Shown here piece by piece: positions 55,612 to 63,825 of a stretch of 64,000 nt of DNA. The stretch's first letter is position 1. Each line of letters starts with the position of its first letter. The notes beneath the pieces are model-generated. The model saw only the letters and a program-made list of their open reading frames with translations, had not been told where the DNA came from and made no database searches. The DNA is taken from assembly GCF_014652875.1 (NCBI RefSeq), contig NZ_BMZQ01000003.1, positions 62,001 through 126,000 of the forward strand, in the 5' to 3' direction. Position numbers and translations under genes: made by a program. Source of the stretch: Tianweitania populi. Its GTDB lineage: Bacteria; Pseudomonadota; Alphaproteobacteria; Rhizobiales; Rhizobiaceae.

Positions 55612-56460
55612 ATGATCGAGCTGGAGGATCTCTGGAAAGTCTTTGGCACCGACGAGCAGGCCGTCTTACGCGAAGCTCGCCGCTCTTTGCCAGACCAGGA
55701 GATCCTCAAGCGCCATCGTGCGGTGATTGGTGTTGCCGGGGCACAGCTCAGCGTCGGGCACGGTGAATTGCTCTGCATCATGGGTTTGTCCGGCAGTGGC
55801 AAATCCACGCTCGTGCGGCTCATCAACCGGCTTCTTGAGCCCAGCGCCGGGCGCGTTCGCATCGATGGTCAGGACATCATCCAGCTTGGCAACAAGGCCC
55901 TGAGGGAGCTGAGATCGACGCGCATCGGGATGGTGTTCCAGTCCCATGCGCTGATCGATCATCTCTCGATCCGCGACAATGTCGCGCTGCCCCTCGAAAT
56001 TCGCGGCGTGGCACGAACGCAGCGCGAAGACCGCGCCGACGAGCTCCTCGCACATGTCGGCCTGACCGGACTTGGCGACGGACGTGTCCGCGCGCTATCG
56101 GGCGGTATGCAGCAGCGCGTCGGACTTGCCCGCGCGCTTGCCGCAGATCCCGACATTCTCCTGATGGATGAGCCCTTTAGCGCGCTCGATCCTCTGATCC
56201 GCCACGATCTGCAAACGCAGTTCATGGCGCTGTCGGCCGATCTGCGGAAAACAACGGTCTTCGTCACGCATGATGTCGAGGAAGCCTTCCGCATCGCCGA
56301 TCGTGTCGTCTTGATGCGGGCCGGCCGGATCGTCCAGATAGGCACGCCGCAGCAGCTGCTCGATCAGCCGGCCGACGACTACGTGGCCCGCTTCATGGGG
56401 CATACGAACCCCGCTTATCGCGAAAAGAAGCAGCCTCTTGAAGCGAGGGAAAACGCATGA
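55612..56460 (+). CDS. Glycine betaine-type ABC transporter ATPase (ProV-like)
   Basis: A 282-aa ATPase. Walker A is GLSGSGKST, Q-loop MVFQSHALIDHLS, signature LSGGMQQR, Walker B ILLMDEPFSALDP and H-loop VTHDVEEA. The N-terminal insert VFGTDEQAVLREARR is typical of ProV. Unlike E. coli ProV it stops without CBS domains, so ionic-strength sensing of that kind is absent. Start is ATG 55612 (GTG 55609 is also possible); the end overlaps the permease gene by four bases. Confidence 0.88.
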   Translation: MIELEDLWKVFGTDEQAVLREARRSLPDQEILKRHRAVIGVAGAQLSVGHGELLCIMGLSGSGKSTLVRLINRLLEPSAGRVRIDGQDIIQLGNKALRELRSTRIGMVFQSHALIDHLSIRDNVALPLEIRGVARTQREDRADELLAHVGLTGLGDGRVRALSGGMQQRVGLARALAADPDILLMDEPFSALDPLIRHDLQTQFMALSADLRKTTVFVTHDVEEAFRIADRVVLMRAGRIVQIGTPQQLLDQPADDYVARFMGHTNPAYREKKQPLEARENA

Positions 56461-57956
56461 GTGAGGGCACTGCGCGGGAACAAGCCATCGATCGCTTCGT
56501 CGGAAGCAATGGACCCTATTACAGACGCGCCTTCAAGACGATCGGCGAGCGCAAGGGCTATGTGCCTTCCTTCAATGTCGCTGCATTCTTGCTCGGTCCG
56601 ATCTGGCTCAGCGGTCGCCGGATCTGGTCCGCTTTCTGGCCCTTCCTGATTGCGGACCTGCTCGCGGTCGTCATCATCGCCTATGCCCTGTCCGGCGGCG
56701 ACAGCGTGGATCTGGCAGCGCGCGCCAACCAACTGGAAGACCTTGCCGCGCGTCGGCAGGTCGAGGCTCAGGATGCCAGCGCGCAAAACGCCGCATCCAA
56801 TCTCGCCAAGTCGCTGTCTCGTTCCGCCACGGCCCTTCAGCAAGCCGCCGCCGATGCGCGGGAAACGGCTGAGCAGGCGCAGGCGGATACGTGGCTGTTC
56901 ACCGCCATGGGCGTCGGCCTGCTTGCGGCATCGCGCCTCCTTCAGGGTGCCTTCTCCAACCACCTCGCGGAGCGCCGTTTTCGTGCCTGGCGGTTGGAAG
57001 GAGACGCGGCGAAAGGCGGGTTCAGCCTGCCGAGCGCTGCCGCCGCCGCAGTGCTTCTTGCCGTTCTGGTCCCGACCGTCCTCCTGAGCTTTGCGGATCG
57101 AACGCTCTTCCAGGCCGTCCCGAGCGATCCGACCTGGAACTCGCGAGCGGCCGAGTGGCTGGACGGCTTGATCGCCGCGATCAGTTTCGCCGTTCGCCCA
57201 GCTGCGATCGGGCTTACAGCCGGCATCAGCGCTGTTCTCGGTTTGATGGAAAACGCACTGACCGCGACGCCCTGGCCGGTGGTCATGGCCCTCATTCTCG
57301 CCGTTGCCTGGCAACTGGCAGGGTTCCGCGTCTTCCTGCTCACCTTCGTTGCCATCAGCTACCTGGCTCTGCTCGGCTATTGGGAAAAGAGCATGCAGAC
57401 CGTGGCACTGCTGGGAACCGCAGCCTTCATCTCGATCGCCATCGGCATCCCGCTCGGCGTTCTGTGTGGCTACAACAAGCGCGTCGCAGCCTTCATCCGC
57501 CCGCTGCTCGATTTCATGCAGACGATGCCGGCTTTCGTTTACCTGATTCCGGTGATCGCCTTGTTCGGCATCGGCAAGCCGTCCGGCATCATAGCGACGA
57601 TCATCTTCGGCATTCCTCCGGTTGTCAGGCTTACCGCGCTTGGCATCGCCAATGTGCCGCCTTCGGTAAGGGAAGCCGCGATCGCCTTTGGGGCATCCCG
57701 CTTGTTCCTTCTTCTGAAAGTCGATCTGCCGACGGCGGCGCCTTCGATCATGGCGGGTGTGAGCCAGACGATCCTGATGTGCCTGTCCATGGTCGTGATC
57801 GCCGCCTTGATCGGCGCGAAGGGTCTGGGCGAGGATGTCCTTCATGCCCTGCAATATGCCGCCCAGGGTCAAGGATTGCTTGCCGGCTTGGCAATCCTCG
57901 TTTGCGCCATCGTGCTGGATCGTATCGTGCAAGGCCGCGGCCGCCCGAGCCATTGA
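56457..57956 (+). CDS. ProW-like ABC permease with fused N-terminal DUF2628-like domain
   Basis: A 499-aa protein. Residues 1-80 resemble the DUF2628 membrane family (YYRRAFKTIGERKGY, then FNVAAFLLGPIWLSGRRIW). An Ala/Gln-rich coiled coil (about 83-140) and further helices follow, and the C-terminal half is a standard ProW permease with the EAA loop PPSVREAAIAFGASRLFLLLKVDLP. Ordinary ProW proteins lack the DUF2628 part. The frame is continuous with no sign of an assembly join. The fused part may regulate the channel; nothing in the sequence says how. Confidence 0.83.
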   Translation: MSEGTAREQAIDRFVGSNGPYYRRAFKTIGERKGYVPSFNVAAFLLGPIWLSGRRIWSAFWPFLIADLLAVVIIAYALSGGDSVDLAARANQLEDLAARRQVEAQDASAQNAASNLAKSLSRSATALQQAAADARETAEQAQADTWLFTAMGVGLLAASRLLQGAFSNHLAERRFRAWRLEGDAAKGGFSLPSAAAAAVLLAVLVPTVLLSFADRTLFQAVPSDPTWNSRAAEWLDGLIAAISFAVRPAAIGLTAGISAVLGLMENALTATPWPVVMALILAVAWQLAGFRVFLLTFVAISYLALLGYWEKSMQTVALLGTAAFISIAIGIPLGVLCGYNKRVAAFIRPLLDFMQTMPAFVYLIPVIALFGIGKPSGIIATIIFGIPPVVRLTALGIANVPPSVREAAIAFGASRLFLLLKVDLPTAAPSIMAGVSQTILMCLSMVVIAALIGAKGLGEDVLHALQYAAQGQGLLAGLAILVCAIVLDRIVQGRGRPSH

Positions 57957-57968
57957 GGGATGCTGGGC

Positions 57969-57994
57969 GTGACGTAAACTCGGATTAACGTCAC
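57969..57994. promoter_or_regulatory. Inverted repeat after permease gene
   Basis: GTGACGT (57969-57975) and ACGTCAC (57988-57994) form a perfect seven-base inverted repeat with a 12-base spacer. No T-tract follows, so it may be an operator or a weak terminator for the betaine-type operon. Confidence 0.3.
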
Positions 57995-58261
57995 CGCATC
58001 ATCAAATCCGGCACCGTCAAGTCAAGATCGCCCGGATTCGGGCTTGTTCATGGATTTTGACGGCAACTCAGAGCCTTTCGGCAGTAAGATCATCCATGGT
58101 TGGCCGGTTTATCCACTCAGCCTGACAGGCTGTCGATCGCAGCGGAGGAAAGCGACACGAGCAGGTTCCACCCGTCTTGCTGGTAGCAGCGGCGGGGTTC
58201 ACATGCAGCGCCGTGACCGCCCACCACGGTGATGGGCACCAGATAAATGACGGAGCTGACC

Positions 58262-58579
58262 ATGAACCCCGCAATGCAGATGCCTGCCATGCCGATGATG
58301 GGCATGATGCCAATGAACGGCATGATGAACATGATGCCGATGATGAACCCGATGATGATGGGCATGAACCCGATGATGTCGGGCATGATGCCGACCATGA
58401 TGTGCCGCATGACCATGGAAATGACCGATCAGGGCATGGTCTGCAAGATGATGCCGATGGACGGCATGTCCAACGAGATGTTCAACGAATGCTGCAAGCG
58501 TATGGCTGAATGCATGAATGGCGGCATGCCCATGATGATGGCCTGCGGCGGCATGATGATGATGTGCATGAAGGGCTGA
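58262..58579 (+). CDS. Methionine-rich small protein, putative metal binder
   Basis: A 105-residue protein in which over 40% of residues are Met, with seven Cys, all in the second half (CRM, VCKMM, NECCKRMAEC, ACGG, MCMKG). The first half is a chain of MMGM, MNP and MPMM repeats. The start at 58262 has GGAG six bases upstream; ATG 58247 is an alternative. Met/Cys-rich motifs like these bind Cu(I) or Ag(I) in other proteins, so a copper-handling role is a guess. A bidirectional terminator follows. Confidence 0.7.
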   Translation: MNPAMQMPAMPMMGMMPMNGMMNMMPMMNPMMMGMNPMMSGMMPTMMCRMTMEMTDQGMVCKMMPMDGMSNEMFNECCKRMAECMNGGMPMMMACGGMMMMCMKG

Positions 58580-58603
58580 GCCTTCAGCCAGGTATGCGTA
58601 CCC

Positions 58604-58632
58604 AAAGGGTCGGCATGCTGGCCCTTTTCTTT
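58604..58632. terminator. Terminator between convergent genes
   Basis: AAAGGGTC (58604-58611) pairs with GGCCCTTT (58620-58627, one G-T pair) around an eight-base loop and is followed by a T-rich stretch. The A-rich left side lets it work for both the Met-rich gene and the convergent regulator gene. Confidence 0.65.
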
Positions 58633-58653
58633 TGAAAATGGCTCAGCGTCGTG

Positions 58654-59322
58654 TCAGCCGACCGTTTCGAGATAGGTCATCACGAGATAGGCAACGGCTT
58701 CGCTATCGCCTGTATTGTGGTAGCTGTGTGCGACATCCGCCTCAAACAGCAGGGCATCGCCTGCATTCAAGGTTTGAGGATTGGCTTGTCCGACCTTGAT
58801 GTCCAGGGACCCTTCAGCAACCACGAGATTTTCCACGGTTCCGGCCTGGTGCGCATGCGAAGCCTGGAAGTGGTTCGCAGCGATCCGCAACTCGTAGAAC
58901 TCGACCTTGCGTTTGCCATCGAACGGAAACAGGGCGCGGGAGATAAAGCCCCCGTCGCGCGAAGTGAGAAGCTTGGCATCCTTGCGGCGCAACACTGTCA
59001 CGCCTGGAAGCCGGTGACTTTCGAGAAGCGTGGCAAAGGGAATGTTCAGCGCGGTCGATACGCGCCAAAGAAGGCTGATGGTCGGTGCACTTTTGCCGGT
59101 CTCGATCTGCCCCAGCATGGCGCGGCTGACGCCTGAAAGCTTGGCCAACCGTTCCAGCGAATGCCCGCGTTGTGTTCGCAGTCGACGAAGATTGCGCCCC
59201 AGCAGCAGAGCCAGTTCTGTTTGTGCCTCCGGCGACGGATCTGCCGTCTCCACGCCTGCCTGCACCGAAGACGGTTTCAGCCGGCCGTCGCGTGCGGTCT
59301 GCTGCAGCTGTTGTTCACTCAC
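58654..59322 (-). CDS. XRE-cupin transcriptional regulator (SutR-like)
   Basis: A 222-aa regulator. The HTH (about residues 42-95) reads LGRNLRRLRTQRGHSLERLA and GVSRAMLGQIETGKSAPTIS; a C-terminal cupin domain with EGSLDIKVG and LLFEADVAHSYHNTG follows. This architecture matches E. coli SutR (YdcN), which controls sulfur-use genes, and the surrounding genes are sulfur-related, so the same role is likely here. It is 15 bases after the small gene upstream of it. Confidence 0.83.
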   Translation of the reverse strand: MSEQQLQQTARDGRLKPSSVQAGVETADPSPEAQTELALLLGRNLRRLRTQRGHSLERLAKLSGVSRAMLGQIETGKSAPTISLLWRVSTALNIPFATLLESHRLPGVTVLRRKDAKLLTSRDGGFISRALFPFDGKRKVEFYELRIAANHFQASHAHQAGTVENLVVAEGSLDIKVGQANPQTLNAGDALLFEADVAHSYHNTGDSEAVAYLVMTYLETVG

Positions 59323-59337
59323 CGCTTCCTTATGCCC

Positions 59338-59520
59338 TCAATTTGCCTGTTCGAGGGGGCTGGGCATCATGAAGACGGGAACATACCAAACGGGCATCCA
59401 TGCAACGGGCATCGCCACGAAGCCGCCAATGGCCGGTGCGGGCATATTCGGTCTCGCCGATTGATCCCGCGCCTTCCGGTAAGCTTGAAAGTCAATCACT
59501 TCTGCGGTCGACGCGGACAT
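59338..59520 (-). CDS. Small hydrophobic-tailed protein
   Basis: A 60-residue protein if started at ATG 59520, which has GAGG about seven bases upstream; the frame continues to 59595. It has a short polar N-terminus (STAEVIDFQAYRKARDQ) and a Pro/Met/Trp-rich hydrophobic tail (FVAMPVAWMPVWYVPVFMMP). It matches no family I know. The gene is 15 bases upstream of the XRE-cupin gene on the same strand and may be cotranscribed. Confidence 0.5.
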   Translation of the reverse strand: MSASTAEVIDFQAYRKARDQSARPNMPAPAIGGFVAMPVAWMPVWYVPVFMMPSPLEQAN

Positions 59521-59869
59521 GAGGCACCTCGGTTCTTGCAAGTCGACGCAAAGCTTGGTCGAAGTTGCCTCATGCGTGAAGGATGGGCTTTCCAAAGTTA
59601 GGGCTTCTCGGAAAGTACGGTTCCAGAAAGTCGTTTGTCAGCGACCGGCGCGTGGCAGCAAGGTTGGCTTGTCCAAGTTGTCCGGTCTGCAGAAACGTTG
59701 CCTGATATCGGCAGCAAGCGACACGGCATGGAAGGTGTCACGCTCCGGCGCCTCATACGACGTTGGGCCGCCAAGCCTCCGCTGGCGACCCAAATCTCAG
59801 GGGCGGTTCTTTGTACAAGCCCGCAACATGTCGATAAGCCGGACATGTCGCAGGACTTGGCACGTCCGG
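59521..59869. other. Intergenic region
   Basis: About 350 bases between the end of the rhodanese gene and the small gene. No gene, clear terminator or repeat was recognised. Confidence 0.35.
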
Positions 59870-61168
59870 TCAGCCCTTCTTCAACGCTCCGTTTTCCCAA
59901 CCTTCGAACTTGCCTGTGAAGAAATCGACGTTCTTGAAGCCGAGAAGAGACAGGACGGTATAGCTATGCGTCAGCTGGACGCCGCCGCGCGTGAACAAGA
60001 TGACGCGCTTATCCGGCGTAACGCCAACTTCCGAATAAATCTGCTTCAGCGCTTCCGGCGTCTTGAGCACTCGATTTTCGTCCAGCGTCGAATCCCAGAA
60101 CACGTTGACGGAACCCGGAATCTGTCCCGCGCTGTAATCGGAAGGCGAACGAACATCCACCACGACCACTTTCGGATCCTTCGCCAGATCCTTGACCTGC
60201 GCTTCGGTCAGGAAGTGAGGCTGTCCTTGTCCGGCATCACCAGACGCTTCCCCTACCCCGAACGTGTAGTTGCCGAGGGCCAGCGATTGGCCGGCCTTTG
60301 GATCGCGGCTCCATTCATCCCAGCTTTCGTCATAAAGACGGATATTGGTATAGCCGAGATTGCGTAAAGCGATGTAGTTGTTCGCCGCGGCGACACCACT
60401 ACCGCAATAAGAAAGAATCTCCTTGCTCTTGTCGATGCCGCGGGATGCCAGCAAGTTGCTGATGACTTCTTCCGGCTGGATCTTGCTGTCCTTGGTGAGA
60501 AGGCTCGAGGCAACAAGCGACTTGGCCCCGGGAATATGGCCATCGACAAAGGCATCGGCCTGGCGACCATCGACGATCACCGTGTCCTGCGAGCGAAGCT
60601 TCGATTCCACATAGGCCTTGTCGACGCGAACATCATGCTTGTCGACGAGCTTGAAGTCGCTTTTCGTAACTTGAACCGGCTCGGTCGAAAGCTCTCCCGA
60701 GTAAGCGCCGACACCGCCATCCAGAACGTGGATGTTCTTGAAACCGGCATATTCCAGCGCGATAAACGCACGGCCGGGAAGTGAGTTGGTGTCATAGATC
60801 AGGAGGGTGTCGTCCGCCTTGAGCCCCGCGCTGCTGATGACCTCCTCGAACACTTTGTCTTCCGCAAATTCATTACGAATGCCGTCGCGCTCGGAGACGT
60901 TGAGCTTGGCCCAGGGCAGGTTGACCGCACTTGGGATATGTCCCCGCTCGAAGGCCGCCGCCTGACGCGAGTCCACCACCTTGGCGCCCTTATCAGCCAG
61001 TTCTTTGAACTGCTGCTCGTTGACGATAATGGGATAGGCTGCGTCCTGCGCAAAGGCTTCGGATCCGACGCTGGCCGGGACAAGCGTGCTGACTACAGGC
61101 ATGGCGCTCAACGCCAACATAGATATCGTACCGGCAAGAAGGACGTTCTTCACGGATTGGATCGGCAT
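59870..61168 (-). CDS. Exported triple-rhodanese protein
   Basis: A 432-aa periplasmic protein with a signal peptide ending in EAFA (about 1-40) and three rhodanese domains (about 45-160, 180-295 and 318-430). Only the second has the sulfur-carrying cysteine, C255 in ILSYCGSG. The equivalent places are D126 in LIYDTNS (first) and T393 in LFTRGG (third), so those domains should be structural. It is likely a thiosulfate- or polysulfide-type sulfurtransferase working with the CcdA/thioredoxin genes upstream and the YeeE/YedE transporter. Confidence 0.85.
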   Translation of the reverse strand: MPIQSVKNVLLAGTISMLALSAMPVVSTLVPASVGSEAFAQDAAYPIIVNEQQFKELADKGAKVVDSRQAAAFERGHIPSAVNLPWAKLNVSERDGIRNEFAEDKVFEEVISSAGLKADDTLLIYDTNSLPGRAFIALEYAGFKNIHVLDGGVGAYSGELSTEPVQVTKSDFKLVDKHDVRVDKAYVESKLRSQDTVIVDGRQADAFVDGHIPGAKSLVASSLLTKDSKIQPEEVISNLLASRGIDKSKEILSYCGSGVAAANNYIALRNLGYTNIRLYDESWDEWSRDPKAGQSLALGNYTFGVGEASGDAGQGQPHFLTEAQVKDLAKDPKVVVVDVRSPSDYSAGQIPGSVNVFWDSTLDENRVLKTPEALKQIYSEVGVTPDKRVILFTRGGVQLTHSYTVLSLLGFKNVDFFTGKFEGWENGALKKG

Positions 61169-61291
61169 ACTGGTCTCCTGGAGCTTAATGGTCGGATCTT
61201 CATGGACCGCAGCGGTTGAGACAATGAATGGATTTGTAAAGTTGACAGGCTCAGCGAATTTGTTTTTCGTCTTCGCGGAACTGAAGCCAAG

Positions 61292-62011
61292 TTATTCCAG
61301 AACGACCTTCTCCCATCCTGTCAGGAACGCATCCCATCCGGGAAATAGTTGGAAAAGCATGATCTGGATCGATCGATCGAAGCCGAACCAGATCGCAAGC
61401 CCAACCAGCACGATCAGGAGGCCCATGGCCTGCTGGATCCGTTCGCTGTTGTGCTTCAAGAAGCCGATGCGGCGATAGACGCGGGTACCGAACAGAACGA
61501 AGAGCCCCATCGGCAACGCGGTCCCGAGGCTAAAGGCGATCGCGGTCAATCCAGAGGCCATGGTCGTTTGTTGATTGAGCGCCAAGGTGATGACCGACCC
61601 CATGATCGGCCCGACACAGGGCGTCCACGCAAGTCCCAGGCCCGCGCCGGACACCAGCCCTCCGCCGAAGCCACTGCCTCCTGACCCTGCTGCCACCAGA
61701 CTCGAGGTCAGCCCCGAAGCAGCGAGTTGAAAGCGCAGTTTCAGCGCGGGAACGGCAAGCACCATGCCGAGCCCGACAAAAATCGTTGCCGCTGCAACGC
61801 GGTGAATGTCCGGCGAGATCGGAAACTGCTGGACCAGGAGGCTTAAGAGCAGCGTGATGGCGGTAAAGAATGTGGCAAAACCGATAATGAGACCCAACGG
61901 CCGGGCTCGGCCTTCCAAAGCCGTGCTTGCCAGAAGCACGGGTAAAAGCGGCAACACGCAGGGCGACAGGATCGTCACCACGCCTGCAAGAAAGGCGAAG
62001 GCGATGGTCAT
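61292..62011 (-). CDS. CcdA/DsbD-type transmembrane thiol electron transporter
   Basis: A 239-aa membrane protein with six or so helices. The two redox cysteines of CcdA are present: C18 in TILSPCVLP and C132 in AWTPCVGP. By family it carries reducing power from cytoplasmic thioredoxin to the periplasm. The start gives an ATGA overlap with the thioredoxin gene before it; a longer frame to 62059 exists. Likely it reduces the adjacent thioredoxin and perhaps the rhodanese. Confidence 0.87.
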   Translation of the reverse strand: MTIAFAFLAGVVTILSPCVLPLLPVLLASTALEGRARPLGLIIGFATFFTAITLLLSLLVQQFPISPDIHRVAAATIFVGLGMVLAVPALKLRFQLAASGLTSSLVAAGSGGSGFGGGLVSGAGLGLAWTPCVGPIMGSVITLALNQQTTMASGLTAIAFSLGTALPMGLFVLFGTRVYRRIGFLKHNSERIQQAMGLLIVLVGLAIWFGFDRSIQIMLFQLFPGWDAFLTGWEKVVLE

Positions 62012-62433
62012 CGCGTGCGGGTATTCTCGTTCAGTCCCTTCACCCCGCCGGAATTCCACAGCTTGACGCGACCGGCATCGCCATCGAGCAGCACAAACGT
62101 GTCCTGATAGGTGACGCCATACTGCGCCTTTAAAGCGGTTTCCCGATCATAGTCGGCGATGACGAGCGTAAGTTCAGGATCGATATCGTTCCATTTTTCC
62201 TGAAGCTCGCTCAACGTCAGGATGCAGTTGGGACACCAGGTCGCGAAGAAGAACACCACCGTCTTGCCATTCCTGGCCAGCGCCTTCAGGTCGGTCTCGA
62301 CGCCATACTGCACCAGCTGGGCTCTTTGAGTTTGCTCCTGGGCAAATGCCGGAGCTTGGACGGCGACCAGCGTCATCGAAACACATGCGAACGCAAGACA
62401 TATGAAGGCTTCACGAAGACGGCTTGCAAGCAC
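62008..62433 (-). CDS. Exported thioredoxin-family protein
   Basis: A 141-aa protein with a signal peptide (ICLAFACVSMTLVAVQAPAFAQ) and a thioredoxin fold with the active site C67-PN-C70 in FFATWCPNCILTL. I choose GTG 62433 because GAGGA lies seven bases before it and the signal peptide then begins normally; a longer ATG frame starts at 62598. It is coupled to the CcdA gene. Confidence 0.82.
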   Translation of the reverse strand: MLASRLREAFICLAFACVSMTLVAVQAPAFAQEQTQRAQLVQYGVETDLKALARNGKTVVFFFATWCPNCILTLSELQEKWNDIDPELTLVIADYDRETALKAQYGVTYQDTFVLLDGDAGRVKLWNSGGVKGLNENTRTR

Positions 62434-62613
62434 GGGACATTCCTCAAGGTTCGATTCAAAACTAACGCCCGACGTCGCTCTTCTGAAGAACGAGCCTTCC
62501 ACAACCACAATCGGAGGAGGATAAATTTTCCTCCTGCGCGCACTTCTAGAAAGGCCATCGTTGTCTTGGCCGTTCGGAAAATGGGATAAGATCGTCATAG
62601 AGGAATTACGCCT

Positions 62614-63825
62614 ATGACCGTCTCAGCCGTGACCGAAAGCCGGTTGCGTCCACCCATCGAAGTGTCGCCTTTGGCGACCATCCTGCTTGCAATCGTTCTC
62701 GGCAGCATCGCTATCGGATGGCTGGTCAGCGCCACGCAGGCGCTTCTTTTTCTGACCGGCAGCATGCTTGGCATTGCCTTGTATCAAGCATCCTTCGGCT
62801 TCACCGGCGGCTGGCGCCGCTTTGCGACCGAGGGTCGGTCGCGCGGGATGCGGACGCAGTTCCTGATGATCGGCTTGACGGCCATCATCTTCATTCCGCT
62901 TCTCAGCGGCGTAAGTCCTTTTGATCAAACCCTCGTCGGTGCGTGGGCACCTGTCGGTGTTTCGGTTGTCCTCGGCGCGTTTCTTTTCGGCGCCGGAATG
63001 CAACTGGGCGGTGGTTGCGGCTCAGGCACACTGTTTACGGTCGGCGGCGGAAGCAGTCGCATGCTCGTGACGCTCACGGGCTTCGTGGTCGGGGCCGTCG
63101 TCGGCACGGCGCATCTGCCTTTCTGGCTATCTCTGCCATCCCTGCCGGCCATCAAGTTCGGAGAGGCCTTTGGTCCGCTGATCGGGACCGGCCTGACGCT
63201 TGCCGGCATAACCGCCATCATCGGCATTCTCGCTGTTTTCGAAAAGCGGCGGCACGGAAACGTGGAGTCTATCGTCTCAGGCTTGTCCGATTTCAAGGGC
63301 AGCAAGGTCCTGTTCGGTCCTTGGCCGCTGATCATCGCGGCTCTCGTCCTTGTCGCAGGCAACGTTATGACACTGCTGCTTGCCGGTCATCCCTGGTCGG
63401 TCACCTATGGTTTCGGTCTTTGGGGCGCAAAGATCTTTTCAGCCATCGGCATTCCGGTTGCAGACTGGGCCTTCTGGCAGGCGCCGGCGCAAAAGCTGGC
63501 ATTCACCCGAAGCGTGCTGTTTGATGTCACCTCGGTGATGAACTTCGGCGTGATCCTGGGTGCGGCGCTTGCGGCTTGTTTGGCGGGCCGGTTCGCCCAG
63601 AAATCGGATGTGCCGCTCGCCTCCTACGCAGCCGCCATCCTCGGCGGACTGTTGATGGGATATGGGGCCCGCCTGTCCTTTGGATGCAATATCGGCGCAT
63701 TGTTCAGCGGCATCGCATCGGGAAGCCTACATGGCTGGGTGTGGTTTGTCCTGGCCTACATAGGCAGCCTGCTCGGGATCGCGTTGCGCCCGCTCTTCGG
63801 CCTCGATGGGTTCAAGAAGGCATGA
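62614..63825 (+). CDS. YeeE/YedE-family sulfur-compound transporter
   Basis: A 403-aa membrane protein with about ten helices and two family repeats. Conserved cysteine motifs are GAGMQLGGGCGSGTLFTVGG and ARLSFGCNIGALFSGIASG. Members such as TsuA import thiosulfate by passing it along cysteines; others carry sulfide-type groups. It is divergent from the thioredoxin/CcdA genes and overlaps the following gene by four bases. Confidence 0.88.
   Translation: MTVSAVTESRLRPPIEVSPLATILLAIVLGSIAIGWLVSATQALLFLTGSMLGIALYQASFGFTGGWRRFATEGRSRGMRTQFLMIGLTAIIFIPLLSGVSPFDQTLVGAWAPVGVSVVLGAFLFGAGMQLGGGCGSGTLFTVGGGSSRMLVTLTGFVVGAVVGTAHLPFWLSLPSLPAIKFGEAFGPLIGTGLTLAGITAIIGILAVFEKRRHGNVESIVSGLSDFKGSKVLFGPWPLIIAALVLVAGNVMTLLLAGHPWSVTYGFGLWGAKIFSAIGIPVADWAFWQAPAQKLAFTRSVLFDVTSVMNFGVILGAALAACLAGRFAQKSDVPLASYAAAILGGLLMGYGARLSFGCNIGALFSGIASGSLHGWVWFVLAYIGSLLGIALRPLFGLDGFKKA

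Noticed and set aside
56415-57953. 512-residue open frame opposite the fused permease
   Set aside because: It mirrors the permease gene, has shadow-type Arg/Gln/Gly-rich composition and matches no family.
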